Below, piece after piece: positions 57,400 through 64,000 of a stretch of 64,000 nucleotides of DNA. Under the pieces are notes generated by a model that did no database searches, was not told the DNA's origin, and saw only the letters and a list, made by a program, of their open reading frames with translations. The stretch lies in contig NC_061817.1 of the NCBI RefSeq assembly GCF_021462225.1, positions 5,429,327 through 5,493,326 on the forward strand, given 5' to 3'. Position 1 is the stretch's first letter. Each line of letters starts with the position of its first letter. The translations under genes and the position numbers were made by a program. This stretch comes from Girardinichthys multiradiatus. Lineage: Eukaryota; Chordata; Actinopteri; Cyprinodontiformes; Goodeidae.

Positions 57400-60300
57400 T
57401 GCTGAGGATTTCATGACACCCTCACTTGACCCCTGTAAAGTAGCCCTCGACTAGCCCTTTGATGCTGTCAAAATTGACCCTCTCGACTGCATTCATGCGT
57501 CTGGTGATGCCTTTAGCACGTATCACTACTTTTTTACGGTTTTTAGTTTGGTATGCATAACTCTTGGGTCTGTCGATGCAAACTCCGAAATGCTGTCACC
57601 ATCTAACTCGTCAGTAAGATCACCCAGATAATTCCCCAATTCCAGAGGAGTTTCACCACTTTTGTCACATAAATCAAACTGTCCGTGTCAATATAAATCA
57701 ATCTGTCCTGTAACTTCTCCATGCTGCTGAGAAGTTTTAAACGTGCAATAAGCGGTGGTGAATGCTGCTATAACACATTATTTGTCTTACTTGGTGGATA
57801 TATGACACGTTTGCTGTAGTTCCACTGCACTACACACATTTCAGGGTTTGAAAAAATGAAATAGTTAACCCTGTATTTACTCGAGAACATGAAGCTGAAA
57901 AGTCTTCAGGGTTAGTGATGACTGTGGTCTGAGACAGATCACTTCTTTGCGCAAATTTCCCCCAAAAACTGTTTAAACACAATTTTGCAACCTGCCTTTT
58001 GGCAGGATTCATCTCGATTTTCTCAGGGTCTAATTGGATGCCCTGATGCGGTTTGTAGTCGCTTATTATACTTTGACTACTCTCCTGATCCATTGCTTCA
58101 GACGGATAGCCTGAAGCCTCCTGCTTACCCTTAAAAAGCAATGAATGTAAACTTTAAAGATTGTATCACTTCTCTTTCAAAATGCCACCCCTCTGTGATT
58201 TTAGCAAGACGATACTACACTCCAACGCTTTACAGAGTTCTACAACGCCCATACTCCCTCAAAGCTCTTCTTGATCATTATGCATGCAGGGACCTGACTG
58301 GTAATTTAATTCAGCGCATGTGTGGCCGAGAGTGAACACAAGTTTACCTTGGGATGTTCTGTAAGGTAAACAGGGAACAACAGGTTACGTGGTGGTAGAT
58401 CCACAGCTTTGATTATACCGAAGTAGCTGCTGGGGTCATCAAAATCTTTGTAATGATGGTGGGGTGTCCGAGGGGAAAAAACGCAGATGGCGTTTACATA
58501 AGGGTACAGAGATGTGTAATCCACATAGTGTACAGTTTCATCCGGTTCCGCTGTGTACCTCAACTTCATAGGACAGGTGCGTCCACCATACAGCACATCC
58601 CGGGGGGATAGCGGTTCGGGTGCATTAACTTTCTCAAGAAAGCTGATCACCCCTGGGTCTGATTTTTTCATTTCAATCCACTCATGCTCCCATATGACTT
58701 CGAGACGAAGGCCGTACACAGTTTGTAACACCTTGCTTCTCTCAACAGTGGCTGCGTAAAACTGTTCAAATGCGACCCCTCTCAACGGACACTTGTCATG
58801 AGGCATGTAACACTTTTTACAGCCGTGGAAAAAACAGCCGTAAAATTCAAACGCATCTTTGACACCGTTAATCTCTGCATACCCATCCACTGAATATGGG
58901 CCGATTTTCTTTTCACCCCTATTTAATGCATGCTCGATAAATATGGCTCTGCTGTCTGCAATCCAGCCGAGCCATTGAATGGACGCGCTGGAGAACGTTT
59001 TACTGCTACGTCTGTAGTCCAGAGGTGATGGAATGGCTTAAGGTTTGAGGAGGAAGGAAATTGGGTTCAAAAACCCTTGCATGCGGGGCTGATGCTATTG
59101 TGATACTTTAAACGGATGATTGCCAACTATAGGGGCTGTTGTCTCCTTAAAGACTCGCTCTCTGAATTTAAGCATCCTTGAAACAGAATTTTCACGTCAT
59201 TTTTACAATACGAATAGCTTCTTTCTTAAAGTCAAATACCCTCTTTGCTCGCTTCTCTGTACCAGCTGTAAACACCTGTTGTTCTTGAAGATCATTCGTT
59301 CTACCTCGTAGCAGGATGGAGGAGGAAAAGGCCCCACTAACTGGAGACGTTGTTCAGAGGAAAATAGGTGGGGGGAAAAAAACCCTTTGCTTTGATCGGT
59401 AAAAGCCTACGCTTTCGGCATGGCACTAAGCTTCATGCACATGAAGGACCAGGCTATCAATGTATTTAACCTGGAATCAGGGTCGGTTAAACAGAGAAGT
59501 TTGCTCCCTACCATGACGAGATGAGGTTTAATCCCTAACTGCAGCATTGCTGTGAGAATCAGGTAACCATCATACCCCCGCGCATTGTGCGCTATTAAGG
59601 TGAAGCCTCTGTCCTTCGGCCTCCTGAAATGCAGGATAAATTTTTGGGTGCAATTCAGTCCATAGCGTACCATTCATCACCTTTCAACGTTTTTAGCACA
59701 GACCAGAAAGGGGGGCACGCCGCTCTCATTGACGAGGCATTCGAAATCATAAAAAATCAGTTTATCATCAAGCTGATTAATTGCACTGCAGGCAGAATGT
59801 AACACTTATGACCATCGCATGTAATGTCTAGGCTGGGGGGTACATTTTCACCGCAAATACTGCATTTTACATTACCACACGTGTGTTTATTCGGTTACTG
59901 ATTGGAATAACGTATATCCGTTTGCATACTTTACACAATTTTACCAACTCACAGTCACTCATAGGCCTTTCAGCACTATTTCTGATGCGCGGTTCCCTGT
60001 GTCTACTGAAAACATGAGGAATTACGACAGAGTCTTTGACAGCCTGCACAGCTTACAGGATTGCTAATCTCTTGCATACATTTATATGTTCGACACACTG
60101 GACACTACCTTCACAATGGTGTGTATTTGCATTATCATAGCTGGTGTAACGTAATTACAAATATATCTGCACACCCGTAAAACCTTTGAGATTTTTATCC
60201 CATAGTAATGACCTTGAAATAACAGCAAAACAGAGGGTTTGAACGATCAGGGAAACTGGTCTCAAATTACACAGAGCAGTAGAGCCTGTGGTTCTGTGAA

Positions 60301-60960
60301 ACACTACAATTTTTCTCTTCAGAATGTTTCAAATTTACCAATATCACTAAAAGTAACTGCTGTTTGCTCGTCAAGGCTGCCTGATGCTGCCATCTCCTCC
60401 CCAGTTCTACAGCACGGTGATCCGTGAGCTCAGGATCAGAGACGTGTGTGAGGCTGATTGCAAAACATAACTGATTACCGGTATTGTTTATAATATACAA
60501 ATGACTCATTTTCTTATTAAACGTTCACAGTCTAAACGTTCCTGCAGCTTTACGCTTAGAACCTCCTGCTGGGTCATTAACAACCTGAAGAACAAATTCC
60601 ATGTTATTATCTACAGGTATATTTGCATTCGATTGTACTAAATCGTCGAGGAAGTTCTCGAAAGCAGGCAGGATCATATTTCCATCATCTGTAACAGTAA
60701 ATGTGATGTGACGATTGAGATTTTCACCCACTAATTCCAGCTGCACAACGTTGTTACGTCTGGTTAACAATCTCGCAGCGTCGGCTAATTCAATGATAAT
60801 ACGCATGATGTCTGTATAGAATGCTGCTAAATCTGGAACGTTACTTGGACAGGGCGGCGGTATGGTAAAAGGTCTCCTTATTTCATGGTTATTAAAATGT
60901 TCACGTTCAACCACCGCTGGAGGATCTCGCTCTATTTGATCAGAACTAACTGCTACGTCC
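57400..60960 (-). pseudogene. Maverick protein-primed family B DNA polymerase, fragmented
   Basis: Landmarks in order on the minus strand: an N-terminal region at 60,525-60,914 (VQLELVGENLNRHITFTV) followed by LYIINNTGNQLCFAISL at 60,440-60,500; ExoI FYDFECLVNESG near 59,730-59,770; ExoII TLIAHNARGYDGYLIL at 59,550-59,600; motif A HYVDYTSLYPYVNA near 58,490-58,530; motif B KLCLNSFWGKFAQR near 57,940-57,990; motif C IYIDTDSLIY at about 57,670-57,700. All motifs are present and recognisable, but they fall in different frames with stops between, so the gene is dead. Protein-primed PolB copies the linear element from its ends. The open frame at the N-terminus continues upstream to about 61,080 without an obvious start. 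Confidence 0.88.
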
Positions 60961-61444
60961 GTATTGAAATGACCCCCGTGATGATCTGCGGCACGTGACG
61001 TAGAAGGATTCTGATGAGTGTCAGGTGGATCATTTTGCTCAATACTGATGTGGACAGATGGTACTCTATTTAATCTTAAAGAGCCCCTGATTGATAATGT
61101 TTTAAAAAGTCACCGTCTGATGTCATTTATTACATTTTCACTGTTAGCAGGAGATGCATTTCAAACATGGTTTATCTGCATACTTTCTGCATTAACGGAA
61201 CTTTTCTGTAGTTCATTAATACTAAAGTTCTTATTTCATCCAGGGCCCCCCCAAAAAGTCTGATCGGTTATTCCATTTCTATGAACATAAGAAAAAAAGA
61301 AATAAAACTAACCCTACGAAAAAACAAAAAACAAAACAAAACACAGTGATCAGTTCAGTTTTAAATCCACTTAGATGTCACCAAATGCTTCTTTAACAGA
61401 ATCTGAACTGCTGCCAGAAGCGGTACACGATGAGCCTTACTTAC

Positions 61445-62464
61445 GAGATTCCCGTGAGGCTGTAGAGGACTGTTCTTCCTGCGCTGGCCGTTTCTGGGCC
61501 AATCTGTCCTACCTATACAACCGTACCTCTGTAAGGAGAATGAACAAAAAATAAATAAATAAATAAATAAATATATATATATATATATATTGAAATAATC
61601 ACATTAAAGCTGGAAAAAAACAAAGGAATTCAAATTAATTCAGTATGTATGTATGAATTAAAACGTACCGTTCATTAATCCACTCACTAGCGTTGCTCTG
61701 CTTTGTAGCGCAGAGAGTCGCTGTCTTTTGGCCGGGGTTAAATATTCTGTAAAAACAGAAGACAATAAAAGTTATCTTACGCTGCGCAGCACAGCGTTCA
61801 TAAATAAAACGAAAAATAGTTTTTAAAATACACGTTTTTTTTTTTTTTTTTTAATCTTACTGCGATTCTTTGCGGTAAAACCTCCAGATTTCACTTCTTG
61901 TTGAACTGAAACGGTGCCTCTCTGCTGAAAGCTGTCTTGATCTTTGAAAAGCGACCTTCTGGTGGGCGGATTTAATGTGGCATCTTTGGATGTATCTGTA
62001 AACAGGTTTATATGACATTTTATTGAACTATGCTTAAAATACATATATATTGTTTTTATTTAATTTTTATTAATTTTTTCTACCCTGCTGCTGCTGCTGC
62101 TGCTGCTGCTGCTCGACAGCTGTGTCTTCCACAGAGCTCTCAGTCGAATCTGTAAACAGTTTTTATCTGAGGTTTAAAATACATTCACTCTCAAAGAAAA
62201 ATAGCTGGTTCCTAGGACTTACTTACTTTCTGGTGGTGGTGCCGGTAACTTATCCGGTGTGTCTTCAGGGGAAATGATGATAATTGACGGAGGAGTATTC
62301 AAAGAATCAGTTTTAATTTCAGTTGTGGTTGGGGTTTTTTCTTGTTTGGAAATAATTCGCCTTCTCAATTTTGACTGTCGATTCCAGCCACTGAACCCTC
62401 CAACTTGATCATTCGGGTTTACCTCTCTCATCAAATCTATAAATTGAAACATTGTCAAGGGTTA

Positions 62465-62506
<42 letters not shown>

Positions 62507-62667
62507 AATATATATAAACAAAATTAGAGAACATTCACATGCATTTAATGATTTCTTTAAAATGAATACTTACTTACTTACTTACGTTTAAAGAAGTCAT
62601 TGTGCTTTTGTGAATTATCAGAAGTAGAAGCCACAATTTCCGGATTTCCTGAAATATTTACCGACAT
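61445..62667 (-). CDS. Unrecognised spliced gene at the end of the Maverick, at least six exons
   Basis: Exons inferred by hand: 62,586-62,667; 62,227-62,436; 62,084-62,149; 61,861-61,995; 61,688-61,746; 61,445-61,528. All have GT-AG borders and every phase fits, giving about 211 codons with no stop. Introns are 77-159 bases. Begins MSVNISGNPEIVASTSDN. Exon 2 has NDQVGGFSGWNRQSKLRRR and a Pro-rich end; exon 3 ends in a CAG-encoded Gln run; exon 4 is Gln-rich; exon 5 has PAKRQRL, a possible NLS. Exons 2, 3 and 4 are symmetric (phase 1-1), and exons 3 and 4 share the acceptor CTGTTTACAG. Exon 6 ends at a strong donor (GTAAGT), so more exons may follow towards the polymerase. Likely an early nuclear protein of the element; the function is unknown. 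It could be a host gene if the element ends earlier than I think. Confidence 0.6.
62084..62112. repeat. CTG/CAG triplet run in coding exon
   Basis: About nine CTG units on plus, read as CAG (Gln) on minus at the end of exon 3 of the spliced gene. Confidence 0.9.
62469..62517. repeat. (TA)n microsatellite
   Basis: Long alternating TA tract in the first intron of the spliced gene. A second one lies at 61,570-61,590. Confidence 0.9.
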
Positions 62668-62792
62668 TTTTTCTTGTCAGTACTGGTATTTTCAATGTAA
62701 CAAGTGTTATGGTTCAAAGACATTCAGCATTTGAAGACCCTGACACTGAGGTTAGCCAATGAAACAGCCCCCGAACAACATTTTACACACAG

Positions 62793-62800
62793 TATTTATA
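62793..62800 (-). promoter_or_regulatory. TATA box of the spliced gene
   Basis: Minus strand TATAAATA (plus tatttata), about 125 bases before the ATG at 62,667, inside a non-repetitive stretch. An ATTGG (reverse CCAAT) lies about 35 bases upstream (62,757-62,761 on plus reads ccaat). Confidence 0.55.
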
Positions 62801-63003
62801 CCAGAACATGACAGTGTTATCTCAACTGCAAAGACTGTTTTTAAGACCAAAACCCTTCTTGAGTTCAAAGGTGATATGGTTATCTAAGAAACAGACGTAA
62901 CTGCCCCTTCCTGACATCGCCCCTAACAGTTGGATATGGTATAACTGTAACTCCCCTGAATAACCTTTTACTCTAAGATGAAAAAGTAAATGTTTTAGAA
63001 AAG

Positions 63004-63103
63004 NNNNNNNNNNNNNNNNNNNNNNNNNNNNNNNNNNNNNNNNNNNNNNNNNNNNNNNNNNNNNNNNNNNNNNNNNNNNNNNNNNNNNNNNNNNNNNNNN
63101 NNN
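63004..63103. other. Assembly gap (100 N)
   Basis: Exactly 100 N. The right terminus of the Maverick is not seen before it. Confidence 0.99.
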
Positions 63104-63548
63104 ACACTGAGTTAACTTTATAACTGAGTTAGTTATGGTATGGAGCTCACTAAGAGCTAGATAATGGTTGATTTAGAATGTCTAGTTTACACCGAGGTTC
63201 TTTAAGGGAGGTGTTTTGTATTTTCTTTTATTAGTTAATTATTGGGTGGTATTATTTTTTATACATTTGAAAAAAGCTAAATATCTGTTTCTATATTACA
63301 ACTCTAGTTGTAGATGGACTCTTGTGCTATACACTTATATCCACCTCTCTGCCTGCTCAGACGCTTTTCTCCTAAGCTCCCTGTTTGCTTGCATTCTTTT
63401 ACTCCTAACTTTTTATCTCTTAGCCAGAATTATGGAAATATTGGACTAAAACAACTTCTTACCAGCGACTCCCAAAGATAATTATTGTTATTTTTTATTT
63501 TTTTAAGGACTTTGATGTTTTTATAATCAAACTCGAAAGCAGGACAAG

Positions 63549-63990
63549 TTGATGCCAGCTAATCAGCACAAAATGCCTCCCTTCAACACAGAGGACTTCG
63601 ACAAACCTTTACAGAAATTGGCTGTTTTGGAGATGAAAATCCATCAACTAGAAATGAATGTGGAGGTGAATATGGGGTACAACGATGATTCAACTCTGCC
63701 TGTGATCCCAAACAGTGACAGCCAGCTCAACAACTCAGCCGGCAATCAGAACGCTGAGAATAAACCTACCGGCAGACCCCCCTGGGATGTTTAGGGGCAT
63801 GCCCAAAAAATCTAGGTGGATGACTCACTGGAAGATCTCAGCAATTAAATAAATTAGAATGGTCAGAATTACAGAGAAATGCCCCCATTACCCCTGGGAA
63901 AAAGAGACTTCGACAGCGAGCTGCTGTCACAACAACTTATAGGAGTGAGACAGCTGGAAATAATGGAGTTCCCTCCAACACAGATTTGCT
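63549..63990 (+). mobile_element. Possible non-LTR retroelement ORF1 fragment
   Basis: An 81-codon frame (63,549-63,794) with a heptad-like helix LQKLAVLEMKIHQLEMNV ends GRPPWDV and a stop. The same sense continues in another frame with VDDSLEDLSN. The layout resembles teleost LINE ORF1 proteins, but I could not identify the clade. The preceding 63,104-63,548 shows no gene. Confidence 0.35.
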
Positions 63991-64000
63991 CCACTACAGA

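Larger units (their letters stand above)
49536..63003 (+). mobile_element. Maverick/Polinton (adintovirus-type) element, right copy
   Basis: At least 13.5 kb from its terminus at 49,536 to the contig end. Plus strand: unknown proteins 1 and 2, integrase, core-like protein, major capsid, protease. Minus strand: 235-aa protein, 113-aa protein, packaging ATPase, family B DNA polymerase, spliced early-like gene. The combination of retroviral-type integrase, protein-primed PolB, adenovirus-type protease, FtsK/HerA-type ATPase and capsid genes defines Polintons/Mavericks (adintoviruses when regarded as viruses). The far terminus is not reached. Integrase, core-like, capsid, ATPase and polymerase genes are broken; protease, unknown protein 2 and the two small minus-strand proteins are open. 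Confidence 0.93.

Noticed and set aside
61018..61263. 81-codon plus-strand frame
   Set aside because: Antisense to the region upstream of the polymerase; no conserved feature and no promoter.

Overview
The window is vertebrate genomic DNA, almost certainly from a teleost fish. Its genes are split by conventional GT-AG introns. The transposon load is typically teleost (many Tc1/mariner remnants, Rex1-like and RTE-type LINEs, tRNA-derived SINEs). The host proteins match vertebrate families. Two 100-base runs of N (41,912-42,011 and 63,004-63,103) are scaffold gaps, so the window is at least three contigs, and adjacency across each gap is an assembly claim.

Contig 1 (1-41,911) holds host genes, all on the minus strand. 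scaf1 (SR-related CTD-associated factor 1) has one giant coding exon (2,597-6,005), two smaller 3' exons (1,253-1,335 and 804-1,109) and a probable promoter near 10.0-10.2 kb; its last exons lie off the left edge. From 41.7 down to 17.5 kb lie 17 consecutive exons of an ABCC1/ABCC6-type transporter. They cover the start of NBD1 through the C-terminus with every splice phase compatible. The N-terminal half is absent: the contig ends at the gap. Three correctly spliced exons of snrnp70 (U1-70K RRM region) sit inside the intron between two NBD2 exons of the transporter, which is unexpected. Introns and intergenic DNA are filled with Tc1/mariner copies (one nearly complete, with TIRs and TA flanks), a Rex1-like LINE, an RTE-type LINE and several SINEs, one with a perfect 17-bp target duplication.

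Contig 2 (42,012-63,003) is made of Maverick/Polinton DNA of the adintovirus type: integrase, penton-like minor capsid, double-jelly-roll-type major capsid, adenain-like protease, packaging ATPase and a protein-primed family B DNA polymerase. Two copies stand head to head. A left copy on the minus strand (42,012-48,733) is cut by the gap inside the protease gene. A right copy (49,536 to at least 63,003) has its late genes on plus and its ATPase/polymerase/early genes on minus. They share the same terminus and are separated by about 800 bp containing the 3' end of a Ty3/gypsy pol gene. Both copies are degraded, with different breaks; the right copy has lost about 1.3 kb including the penton gene. 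At the far end of the right copy is a small TATA-driven gene with at least six exons (61,445-62,667), built largely from symmetric phase-1 exon cassettes with near-identical acceptors. I do not recognise it, and it is the best candidate for something undescribed here. Two conserved proteins at the other end (about 300 and 297 aa) and two on the minus strand (235 and 113 aa) are also without clear function.

Contig 3 (63,104-64,000) shows only a possible retroelement ORF1 fragment.
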